From NCBI GenBank assembly GCA_031277235.1, contig JAITMT010000428.1, positions 1 through 13,879 on the forward strand: a DNA stretch of 13,879 bases, read 5' to 3'. The DNA comes from Tannerella sp. (GTDB lineage Bacteria > Bacteroidota > Bacteroidia > Bacteroidales > Tannerellaceae). Positions 1 through 5,630 of the stretch are shown piece by piece. A program made the position numbers and the translations under genes. The notes beneath the pieces are model-generated. The model was not told the DNA's origin. It worked only from the letters and a program-made list of their open reading frames with translations, and ran no database searches. The stretch's first letter is position 1, and the number at the start of each line of letters is the position of its first letter.

Positions 1-110
1 GCCCATTACGGAGCATTGCACGGAGGTGCACACCGCCATGCGGTGTTTCCTCTCAAATGGAAACCCTGCCTTGAAAAGGCAAATCATTCCACAGTGACAA
101 AAAGTTTAAG
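1..110 (-). ncRNA. Possible structured RNA, partial, runs off the left edge
   Basis: Downstream of the leftward promoter box at 116-123 the minus strand can form four perfect hairpins almost without spacing. They are TGCCTT/AAGGCA (67-72 with 76-81, 3-nt loop), GTTTCC/GGAAAC (45-50 with 59-64, 8-nt loop), ACACCGC/GCGGTGT (30-36 with 40-46, 3-nt loop, sharing two bases with the previous arm) and TGCAC/GTGCA (17-21 with 26-30). This density is unusual for coding sequence. I recognise no RNA family. CTnDOT is known to encode a small RNA, RteR, that represses tra expression, but I cannot compare the sequences from memory. A competing reading is the start of a leftward gene: an ATG at 85-87 opens 29 codons without a stop to the edge. 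Plus-strand frame 1 is also open from 1 to 138. Confidence 0.38.
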
Positions 111-115
111 CGGTG

Positions 116-123
116 CAAAGATA
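116..123 (-). promoter_or_regulatory. Bacteroidetes-type -7 box reading leftward
   Basis: The minus strand reads TATCTTTGCACC, which matches the Bacteroidetes primary sigma factor -7 consensus TAnnTTTG. Transcription would start a few bases further left, around 107-112, and run into the hairpin series at 1-81. I see no good TTTG-like -33 element at the expected distance (around 140-147), so strength is uncertain. The box points away from the tra operon. Confidence 0.5.
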
Positions 124-156
124 CGTCATTATTTTTGATTTGGCATGAAAAACGGG

Positions 157-183
157 AAACGCCTTGTTCCCGGCGTTTTTTTT
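157..183 (+). terminator. Rho-independent terminator, plus strand
   Basis: AAACGCC (157-163) pairs with GGCGTTT (172-178) around an 8-nt loop, and the run of T continues to 183. The U-tract is on the plus strand only, so it would stop rightward transcripts. No accepted gene in the window reads rightward into it. It may end a gene lying left of the window, since plus-strand frame 1 is open from the edge to a TGA at 136-138. Confidence 0.5.
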
Positions 184-230
184 GAATTGATTTTTAACGC
201 TGACAGTTAGAAAAGTATGGACGGAAATAA

Positions 231-266
231 AACGGAAACGGACGGTATCAAAAAACCGTCCGTTTT
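231..266 (-). terminator. Stem-loop, likely end of the tra operon
   Basis: AAACGGACGG (236-245) and CCGTCCGTTT (256-265) form a perfect 10-bp stem with a 10-nt loop. It lies about 30 nt past the stop codon of the last leftward gene (298). Leftward of the stem the transcript continues CCGTTTTATTT, a short broken U-rich stretch, so a leftward terminator is reasonable but not textbook. No gene is accepted between 1 and 297; that stretch holds this stem-loop, the plus-strand terminator, the promoter box and the hairpin series. Confidence 0.5.
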
Positions 267-297
267 CTCCGTACAGGATTGGAGTTTCACTGCACGT

Positions 298-716
298 TCA
301 GAAGATGACAACCATGCTGGGGAACGGCGCGGCGTTTTGCGCATTGCCGAATTTCAGTCTGCCTTTGACAAACCGGATTTCCCTTGCCGTCCGGTAGATG
401 AAACGGTGAAAATAAGCCGTATCCGTCCGGGCGGGTATCAACAGTACGACGCGGGTACCGGGCTTTCGGGACTCGCGGTAGCATTTTTCCACCCATCCGG
501 CTATTTTCCTGCCGTAGGGAGGATTCACGAAAACCGTATGACCGCCCCAGTCCTGTTCAAGTCGTCGGTCCCGGGAGCAAAAAAGAGGTCGCATTTGGCA
601 TTTTCCGGGAGGGCGCAGGCGTCGAGCGTGAAGTGAAATTCTCCGTTCAATCCGTCGAAAAAATCCTGCGGCGTGCTCCATTCTTCGCTTCGGGAAGAAA
701 ACAATACCGTTTTCAT
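298..716 (-). pseudogene. Phage-type DNA N-6-adenine methyltransferase (Dam family), frameshifted
   Basis: Two adjacent frames together make one small adenine methyltransferase of about 139 aa. The first (ATG at 714-716) gives MKTVLFSSRSEEWSTPQDFF and on through CALPENAKC, typical of the N-terminal half of phage Dam enzymes (PF05869). The second supplies the catalytic motif NPPYGR and ends FGNAQNAAPFPSMVVIF before a TGA at 298. The family runs ...DDLEQDWGG across the junction. Here GACGACTTGAACAG appears where GACGACCTTGAACAG would keep the frame, so one C is missing near 558-564. The start overlaps the traQ stop as ATGA, so the gene was translated with the operon. Such enzymes would modify adenine in the element, perhaps against host restriction. 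It is either a real pseudogene or a one-base sequence error; nothing nearby looks like programmed frameshifting at that point. Confidence 0.85.
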
Positions 717-1144
717 GGATTATCTTCCCCTCCGCTGCTTTCCCCGTCGAAGCCGACCGTAAATTCCACCCGCCGTCCGAAAGAGTTTTCAAACACAAAA
801 TCCAGCTGTTGCCGGTCTTCGCCGAGGGACTGCCATGTCAGCACGAAACTGTCCGTGTCAATGTCCCGGAAACGGTTTACCCGCACGGTTTCCCCCCGGT
901 AACTCAATATACCCTCGCCTTCGCTGTTGAAATAGCGAAACCGGTATTCCGTCCCGGAATAATAACCTTCGCGGAGAATGGAAAACTCCAGGTTTACGGA
1001 TTCTCCCTGCCTGACGGTCTTCGGAAGCGGCAGCGTTTCAATACCGTATCCGTAATCCTGCACAATATCAAGCCGTTCACTACAGGCACACGCTATTGCC
1101 GCCAGCAATAGCGTGTATAAAATATAAGAAGCAAATCTTTTCAT
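713..1144 (-). CDS. traQ: Conjugal transfer protein TraQ (DUF3872), lipoprotein
   Basis: A 143-aa protein that matches the TraQ family of Bacteroides conjugative elements: a short Cys-containing leader, then SERLDIVQDYGYGIETLPLP, then a conserved beta-rich domain (REGYYSGTEYRFRYF around 59-73, SFGRRVEFTV near the end). The N-terminus is a lipoprotein-type signal: a hydrophobic stretch to residue 18 and Cys at 19 and 21 (AAIAC), so it is probably lipid-anchored on the periplasmic side of an envelope membrane. Its exact role in transfer is not established. It is the last tra gene of the operon and its stop codon overlaps the methyltransferase start (ATGA). The first ATG is kept because it gives the full signal peptide. 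The C-terminus is Gly/Glu-rich. Confidence 0.9.
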   Translation of the reverse strand: MKRFASYILYTLLLAAIACACSERLDIVQDYGYGIETLPLPKTVRQGESVNLEFSILREGYYSGTEYRFRYFNSEGEGILSYRGETVRVNRFRDIDTDSFVLTWQSLGEDRQQLDFVFENSFGRRVEFTVGFDGESSGGEDNP

Positions 1145-1245
1145 TTTTTTATTTGTTTTATTATTTATCTGTTAATAGCCAATCTTTTAATATCCAATCT
1201 GTAAATTCTGTAAATTCTGTTAATTATGTAAAAAAAAAATCTTTT
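1145..1245. repeat. AT-rich oligomer runs between traO and traQ
   Basis: The gap is built from short repeated words: TTAATAGCCAATC followed by TTAATATCCAATC, then CTGTAAATT twice and CTGTTAATT. The word TTAATAGCCAAT recurs in the traG-traI junction (around 7409-7420). In CTnDOT the primase gene traP occupies this position; no trace of it is visible here. Confidence 0.6.
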
Positions 1246-1818
1246 TTATCGGTTCAACATAAATTTCAGTCCGATTCCGGGTTGCGTATGCAGCAAGCCG
1301 GCTGACGAACCTCCGAGCGCCCTTTCGCGCACATTCACGAGCAATATAATCCGGTCGGCGATAAAGATTTCCACTTCGAGGGTCAAAGCCCCGCCGTAGA
1401 GGAAGGCGTCCCCGTTGTTGACGGTTGCGCCGTCGGGCAACAGCCTGTCGCCCCAATTTACGGTTTCATAGCCTGCCAGCGCGGACAGTCCGAGCGAAAA
1501 AAAGACCGTTTTGCTACCGTCCGAAAGGAAGTTCAGGTAATAACCGGCTTCGGCGGTCATTTGCGCCTGCGGGACGGTCATGTCGCCGTACGGATGGCGT
1601 TTTTCCAGATATTCGCCGCCCAGCACCCAGTGATTGCCGTTTCCCTTATAAGTGGAAAACGCCGCGCCTGCGTAAAAACCTTTTTCGGGGTTGAGGCTGC
1701 CGACCGTTCCCGCCGTAACCTGCAAGCCGCGCTGTCCGGACAGGTGACGCTGCGCGTGTGCCGGATCGGGAACAGACAGGCACAGGATAAATAAACACAG
1801 GATAATTGATTTGTACAT
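1246..1818 (-). CDS. traO: Conjugal transfer protein TraO, outer-membrane beta-barrel candidate
   Basis: A 190-aa protein of the TraO family. It starts with a signal peptide (MYKSIILCLFILCLSVP, with a likely cut after AHA-Q near residue 22). Alternating hydrophobic segments rich in Gly and aromatic residues follow (FYAGAAFSTYKG, WVLGGEYL, AEAGYYLNFL, FLYGGALTLEVEIFI), and the protein ends in IGLKFMLNR, as expected for a small outer-membrane barrel. The frame is open 17 codons further upstream, but that stretch translates the AATTTGAAGATTTG-type repeats. I therefore chose the ATG at 1816-1818, which gives the signal peptide directly. It is presumed to act with TraN and TraM in the outer-membrane part of the transfer channel; the family role is inferred from conservation and context. 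Confidence 0.9.
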   Translation of the reverse strand: MYKSIILCLFILCLSVPDPAHAQRHLSGQRGLQVTAGTVGSLNPEKGFYAGAAFSTYKGNGNHWVLGGEYLEKRHPYGDMTVPQAQMTAEAGYYLNFLSDGSKTVFFSLGLSALAGYETVNWGDRLLPDGATVNNGDAFLYGGALTLEVEIFIADRIILLVNVRERALGGSSAGLLHTQPGIGLKFMLNR

Positions 1819-1986
1819 ATCATTATTAATTTGAAGATTTGAAAATTTGAAAATTAACGCCTTCGGCATTTGAAAATTTGAAGATTTGAAAATTTGAAGA
1901 TTCCATGCAGCCGTCAGTCCTTTTGAACTTTGAACCTTGAACTTTGAACCTTAAACTTTAAACCTCGAACAGCCAAATCCAAAATC
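1819..1986. repeat. AT-rich oligomer arrays between traN and traO
   Basis: Two arrays fill the 168-nt gap. From about 1829 to 1901 AATTTGAAGATTTGAA-type words repeat, broken by a small GCC/GGC hairpin at 1859-1868. From about 1921 to 1967 TTTGAACCTTGAAC-type words repeat (TTGAACTTTGAACC, TTAAACTTTAAACC). The same TTGAACTTTGAACC theme recurs between traL and traM near 4466-4495. No coding sequence is supported. Confidence 0.75.
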
Positions 1987-2931
1987 TCATTTTCCGGTCA
2001 GACCATCCATGACCTTTGCGCGGATGATATCCTCATTCTCAACGGTAAAACGCTGGTGTCGTCCGCCGTTTTTTTCGTAGAGTTCGACAATCAGCTGTTT
2101 GCCGTCCGGGATGGTGAATCCGGGTATTGCCAGCACGGTGCGTTCCGTTTTCCTTCCGGGTATGCGGAGACTGTAGCGGTAGGCGCGGACGGGATTGATC
2201 GCCTGTTCCTGGATGGCGGTGCGCCTGGCAACCTTTTTGTCCACAATCTTCATGCGGAGAAAATCAATGTCGAAAGGCACTTGAGAGGTATTTTTCAATT
2301 GCATGTGAAAATACAGGAAATCGCCGTCCGTGTAGATTCCTTCAAGCAACATCTGAATACCGAAGCGCCTGCTGCCGATGTGTTTGATTTCCCGCCCGCC
2401 GTTTTGATAAATGGATTTCAAAATGTAGTCAACCGTTTGGGGCGATCCGTCGCCGAGTTCCTTCATGTAAATATCCAGGGAATTGTCCGGACGGTTCAGC
2501 GTCTGACCGTTGCGGAGAAAGTCGGTCATTTCGATATTCAACTTTTCCGGCTCGTCGGCATATTTCACGTTGAAACTGTAAAAACTGCCGTCCTCCGTAA
2601 TGACGGAAAAGTTGGTTTCCACGTCAAATCCCTGCACGGCGGCTTTTACGCGGATCACGTTTTCCGAGCCGTCGGCTTTGCCCGCGATGATGTAAACGGA
2701 ACCCAGATCCACGTAGCGCACCGGCGACGGGAAAATGACGTGGACGGTCTTGTTGAAACCGACTTCCAGACCGTAGGGCGGTATCATCCGGTCGTATGCT
2801 ATTTTGCGGGTTAGTCCGCTGTACAGGTCGCCGGTGGACGGCTGAGCCTTCGGTAGCGTATCGGCATCCTGCGCCGATGCGGTGAATATGCCTGCCACTG
2901 CTGCAAGCATGATGATTAAAAACTGTTTCAT
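1987..2931 (-). CDS. traN: Conjugative transposon protein TraN (DUF4138, VirB9-like)
   Basis: A 314-aa secreted protein. Residues 1-20 are a signal peptide (MKQFLIIMLAAVAGIFTASA). The N-terminal half carries the typical TraN segment, with VGFNKTVHVIFPSPVRYVDL at about 58-77 followed by GKADGSENVIRVKAA. This resembles the VirB9/TrbG N-terminal region that clamps target loops. The C-terminal half (HIGSRRFGIQMLLEGIYTDG, then FLYFHMQLKNTSQVPFDIDF) matches the family end to end. It should act in the periplasm or outer membrane as part of the core complex with TraM and TraO. The length is normal for the family. A G/C palindrome lies 13 nt upstream of the start codon, so the ribosome-binding region is next to a strong hairpin. 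Confidence 0.95.
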   Translation of the reverse strand: MKQFLIIMLAAVAGIFTASAQDADTLPKAQPSTGDLYSGLTRKIAYDRMIPPYGLEVGFNKTVHVIFPSPVRYVDLGSVYIIAGKADGSENVIRVKAAVQGFDVETNFSVITEDGSFYSFNVKYADEPEKLNIEMTDFLRNGQTLNRPDNSLDIYMKELGDGSPQTVDYILKSIYQNGGREIKHIGSRRFGIQMLLEGIYTDGDFLYFHMQLKNTSQVPFDIDFLRMKIVDKKVARRTAIQEQAINPVRAYRYSLRIPGRKTERTVLAIPGFTIPDGKQLIVELYEKNGGRHQRFTVENEDIIRAKVMDGLTGK

Positions 2932-2943
2932 TGATAAATTGTT

Positions 2944-2979
2944 AAGCCCCCCTAATCCCCGGAGGGGGACTTTTGAGGG
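2944..2979. repeat. G/C palindromic repeat, copy in the traM-traN gap
   Basis: AAGCCCCCC at the left and GGGGGACTT at the right make an imperfect palindrome of about 29 bp, followed by TTGAGGG. It belongs to the repeat family found at 3037, 5451, 5581, 9402, 10365 and 13224. It sits in the 87-nt gap between the traM stop and the traN start. Confidence 0.8.
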
Positions 2980-3018
2980 CGGTTAATACTGACGTTAAAA
3001 TAAATAATTGCGTAAAAA

Positions 3019-4395
3019 TCATGGATTCCGCGCCATCCCTCCCCCTTTGGGGGAGCTGGAGGGGGGCTCCTGCATCAGGAACACGCGGTATCCCGCCTTG
3101 AGGCTGACCTTGACTTCGCGCATTTTCTTCGAGAAAAACTGCGATATGCCCTGGATGGCGCTGCGTCCCATGTCGGCGACAAACTGCTCGCCCGCATCGC
3201 TGGATAGGCTGATGCTTGTACCGGCGTTTGTGCCCATGTTGGCTACCATTTCCCTGGCGGCGTTCACTTCCTTCGTGTCGGGAATGAAAATGCCCTTCTG
3301 TCCGTCCGTGTCAAAGACGGATATTTCCACCGGAATGATGTTGTCGCGGTACGCTATCGAATATACCGCAATCTGCAGCCTTTCCCCCTGTATTCTGGCT
3401 ATACCGGAAAGGATGGAGTTTTCAGGGACGGTTATCTTGCCCGCCTGCATCGGCTCCAAAAGCCGCAGGCGGACGCTTTCGCCGTCCATGAGCGTCTGGT
3501 CGGCGTGAATGCAGGCGGAAACGGTGTTTTTTTCCATGCCGGACGTTTCCCCGGCAGCCGTGAGGAATCCCATGTTCAGGGCTTTGCCGAACGATTTCAT
3601 CATTTCCCCGTCCGGAATATCCTGCGGCAAAGCCGATACGGTCTGTTCCGTCAGGGCGGAAACGGGGACAGCCACAGGCACGCTTTTGGCCGCCGCCATC
3701 CCGTCCGTTCCGTTTGTTCCGGCAGCGCCGCTGCCTGCTGACGCTGCTGTTCCCGCCGCAGTCCCGCCCACCGGCATGTATTTTGCCGCCATCTGAAAGG
3801 ACTGTTCCATGAGCGCCATCTGTTCTTCAACGGAGGTTTTCGCCTGTTCCTGCCGGTCTAACCGTTCGCGCAGTTCGTCCAACTCCGCCTGTAAAAGTTC
3901 CTTTTCGGGGTCTTCGGCGGGCGTTTCATAGAAACTTTCGAGAGCGCTGTTAACCTCCCGGTAGGCTTTGACCGAGTTTTGCACGGACGCCGGTTCGGGC
4001 GTGGTGGCGGATTCGCCGTCCGTTCCGGCTGCTTCGCCGGATAACAGTGCCAAATCGCCGTTTTCCGTCGCCGGGCTGCCTTCGCCCAGCAGCGCGGTGA
4101 AATCACCCAGCGAGCGCATCCGCTCCGCCTGCTTTTGCCGCATCTGTTCCTGTTCGTAGGCAGTCGCCTTGTCGCCTACGATGCCCTCGTTTTTCGGGTC
4201 GGGAATATCGGCGTTGAAGCCCGACTGCTGTTCCCGTTTTGTTTTTTCGCTCGCCGAAGGCTTGAAAATTAACCACATAAAGCCTGCACAGATAATGCCC
4301 ATCAGGGTAAATACGGCGTATTTCCTTAATTTCTGTTTTTGTCCTGCGGACAGTCCGGGCTTGTTCCCGTCCGTCCGGTTGCTGTTTGTATCCAT
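3019..4395 (-). CDS. traM: Conjugative transposon protein TraM (VirB10-like), with repeat-derived C-terminus
   Basis: A 458-aa envelope-spanning protein. A short cytoplasmic N-terminus is followed by one membrane helix (about 26-45, YAVFTLMGIICAGFMWLIF). Next come a long periplasmic region with a likely coiled coil (about 160-200, LLQAELDELRERLDRQEQ), an Ala/Gly-rich linker (about 209-237) and a conserved C-terminal domain from about 290 to 443 (DGESVRLRLLEPM, VPENSILSGIARIQGERL, GYRVFLMQE). This architecture is that of VirB10, which links the inner and outer membranes in type IV secretion. The last 15 residues (EPPSSSPKGGGMARNP region, 444-458) are translated from a G/C palindromic repeat at 3037-3070 and are not family sequence. 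The native end was probably just after residue 443. Whether the extra tail is tolerated is unknown. Confidence 0.95.
   Translation of the reverse strand: MDTNSNRTDGNKPGLSAGQKQKLRKYAVFTLMGIICAGFMWLIFKPSASEKTKREQQSGFNADIPDPKNEGIVGDKATAYEQEQMRQKQAERMRSLGDFTALLGEGSPATENGDLALLSGEAAGTDGESATTPEPASVQNSVKAYREVNSALESFYETPAEDPEKELLQAELDELRERLDRQEQAKTSVEEQMALMEQSFQMAAKYMPVGGTAAGTAASAGSGAAGTNGTDGMAAAKSVPVAVPVSALTEQTVSALPQDIPDGEMMKSFGKALNMGFLTAAGETSGMEKNTVSACIHADQTLMDGESVRLRLLEPMQAGKITVPENSILSGIARIQGERLQIAVYSIAYRDNIIPVEISVFDTDGQKGIFIPDTKEVNAAREMVANMGTNAGTSISLSSDAGEQFVADMGRSAIQGISQFFSKKMREVKVSLKAGYRVFLMQEPPSSSPKGGGMARNP
3037..3070. repeat. G/C palindromic repeat overlapping the 3' end of traM
   Basis: CTCCCCCTTTGGGGGAG forms a perfect hairpin, followed by CTGGAGGGGGGCTCC. 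It lies inside the open frame of traM and encodes its last residues. The arrangement is close to the first unit of the copy inside traG (9402-9437). Confidence 0.8.
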
Positions 4396-4524
4396 AAAAT
4401 TGTAAAATTTGAAAATTCTGTTTAACTGTTTAACTGTTTAGATGTTTATTTGTTGAGTTGTTTAGTTGAACCTTAAACTTTGAACTTTGAACCTCAAACA
4501 CTCCACTCTACACACTCCACACTG
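4396..4524. repeat. AT-rich oligomer arrays between traL and traM
   Basis: The 129-nt gap is a succession of repeated words: AAAATTTGAAAATT, GTTTAACT repeated twice and continuing as GTTTAGATGTTTA, TTGAACTTTGAACC-type words, CACTCCAC repeats (ACACTCCACTCTACACACTC) and GTCAATTGTCAATTG. The last word is shared with the traG-traI gap (7443-7457). No gene is supported. Confidence 0.7.
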
Positions 4525-4806
4525 TCAATTGTCAATTGAAACAACGCTGTCCTGCCGATGCGGCATTTCCGGCTGCCGGATATGCTGCAATTTCAGAAAC
4601 TGTTTTTCGGCGTCCCGTTTTCCCATGCTGTACAGGGAATCGGCTACGAAATAAATGTTCACCACCGCCAGGATTCCGCAAACGGATATAACCGCTATAA
4701 AACGTTTCAGCGGCGAAGATTTGCCGCACAATTTGCGCAATCCGAATTCCATTTCACTGCGGGATTCCGTCAAGAATTCCCCGATTTTCGTAATTGTTCC
4801 CTTCAT
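4525..4806 (-). CDS. traL: Conjugal transfer protein TraL (DUF3989)
   Basis: A 93-aa protein of the small TraL family. Residues 1-34 are a cytoplasmic segment (SRSEMEFGLRKLCGK). One membrane helix follows at about 36-58 (FIAVISVCGILAVVNIYFV), and a short polar periplasmic tail ends in SIDN. It sits between traK and traM as in CTnDOT and starts only 15 nt after the traK stop, so the two are probably co-translated or at least tightly co-transcribed. The last codons read into a GTCAATTGTCAATTG repeat, so the final few residues (VVSIDN) may be repeat-derived. Its precise function in the transfer apparatus is unknown; an inner-membrane scaffold role is inferred from topology and neighbours. Confidence 0.88.
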   Translation of the reverse strand: MKGTITKIGEFLTESRSEMEFGLRKLCGKSSPLKRFIAVISVCGILAVVNIYFVADSLYSMGKRDAEKQFLKLQHIRQPEMPHRQDSVVSIDN

Positions 4807-4821
4807 ATCCGTACTCCCTTC

Positions 4822-5445
4822 CTACCGGTCAATGACCCTTAAATCTTTGTTTTCGACGATTTCAAAATTCTCCATCGTGAAACCGTGCGGGTTGTTGTCG
4901 CTCCTGACCGAATTGATGAGGTTGCAGCGTGTTACGAGACTGCGTTCCGTGATGTTGCTTTCGCGGATAATCAGTTGTCTGGCATACGTTACCGCACTGT
5001 ACGGATAGGCGTCGAAATTGCAGACGACGCTGTCCACGAGCAGGTTCTGGTTGATGTTGCCCGAAATAATGCGGTTGTAGTATCCCTTTTCGGTCAAGTC
5101 CCTGTAGTAGCCGAAAGCCGACCTGTCCACCAGAAACAGCGCCCTGCGGATATTGCCTTCAATGGCGCTTTTGTCCGGCGAAAGCGTAAAGAACAGTTCG
5201 TGAAACCGTTTCACGTGTTCGCGGGCTTCTACCGGGCGGTTCTGCGACAAGTCCTGCGAAAGGGCGAGCATCAGCGACTTGCCGCCGTCCAGGACGTAGA
5301 TTTTCTGCCGCTGCGCTTCGGCGAAGCTGTAGGCGCTCCAGAGCGCATAACCGGCAATTCCGGCGCACAGGCAGACAAACACAATCCCGAAAAAGCGGAT
5401 TTGCCTGAATGACGTTTCGATATTTTTTAAACTTTTAAATTCCAT
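4822..5445 (-). CDS. traK: Conjugative transposon protein TraK (VirB8-like)
   Basis: A 207-aa bitopic inner-membrane protein. A short cytoplasmic N-terminus (MEFKSLKNIETSFRQIR) is followed by one helix at about 18-40 (FFGIVFVCLCAGIAGYALW). The rest is a periplasmic domain of the size and pattern of VirB8/TraK: VREHVKRFHELFFTLSPD-like segment near 75-95, YNRIISGNINQNLLVDSV near 123-140, and IRESNITERSLVTRCNLINS near 165-184. VirB8 homologues nucleate the inner-membrane complex together with VirB10, here TraM. The start codon lies 5 nt after a G/C palindrome (5451-5485), so the hairpin lies over the usual ribosome-binding region. Length and start agree with the family. Confidence 0.95.
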   Translation of the reverse strand: MEFKSLKNIETSFRQIRFFGIVFVCLCAGIAGYALWSAYSFAEAQRQKIYVLDGGKSLMLALSQDLSQNRPVEAREHVKRFHELFFTLSPDKSAIEGNIRRALFLVDRSAFGYYRDLTEKGYYNRIISGNINQNLLVDSVVCNFDAYPYSAVTYARQLIIRESNITERSLVTRCNLINSVRSDNNPHGFTMENFEIVENKDLRVIDR

Positions 5446-5450
5446 TCTTT

Positions 5451-5485
5451 AAAGCCCCCCTGAATCCCCCGAAGGGGGACTCCTG
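5451..5485. repeat. G/C palindromic repeat just upstream of traK
   Basis: AAAGCCCCCC and GGGGGACTCC flank TGAATCCCCCGAA, the same layout as the copy at 2944. It stands 5 nt before the traK start on the transcript. Confidence 0.8.
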
Positions 5486-5580
5486 CAGCAGTCGGAGGGC
5501 GTTTCGCTGCGATTTTTTTATACTTTTACTTTATTGCCTTATTACCTTTTCATTTTTTATTTTCCCGTTTTCCATTCCTG

Positions 5581-5630
5581 AAGTCCCCGCTATCCGAAGC
5601 CTCCCCGAGGGGAGGGTTGGTGGGGGCTTT
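5581..5630. repeat. G/C palindromic repeat at the end of traJ, inverted relative to 5451
   Basis: GCCTCCCCGAGGGGAGG gives a stable hairpin and the unit ends GGGGGCTTT directly against the traJ stop. Together with the copy at 5451, which begins AAAGCCCCC, it forms inverted ends of a roughly 180-bp segment that fills the traJ-traK gap. Between them is AT-rich sequence without a gene. Confidence 0.75.

Noticed and set aside
1..87. 29-codon open frame (minus strand, ATG at 85-87) as a definite gene
   Set aside because: Too short to recognise, cut by the window edge, and the same bases form four perfect hairpins; kept only as an alternative under the RNA entry.
130..137. TATTTTTG on the plus strand as a rightward promoter box
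   Set aside because: It matches TAnnTTTG but a strong plus-strand terminator follows at 157-183 and no rightward gene lies beyond.
586..594. Run of T on the coding strand of the methyltransferase as a programmed -1 frameshift site
   Set aside because: The family alignment places the frame change about 25 nt further on, at GACGAC/CTTGAA, where one missing C explains it; shifting at the T run would replace conserved residues.
2056..2814. 252-codon open frame on the plus strand
   Set aside because: Antisense to traN, which is a clear family member with a signal peptide; no domain in the antisense product.
2944..3070. Pairs of G/C palindromes as a CRISPR array
   Set aside because: Units differ in sequence, orientation and spacing, with no regular spacers and no cas genes nearby.
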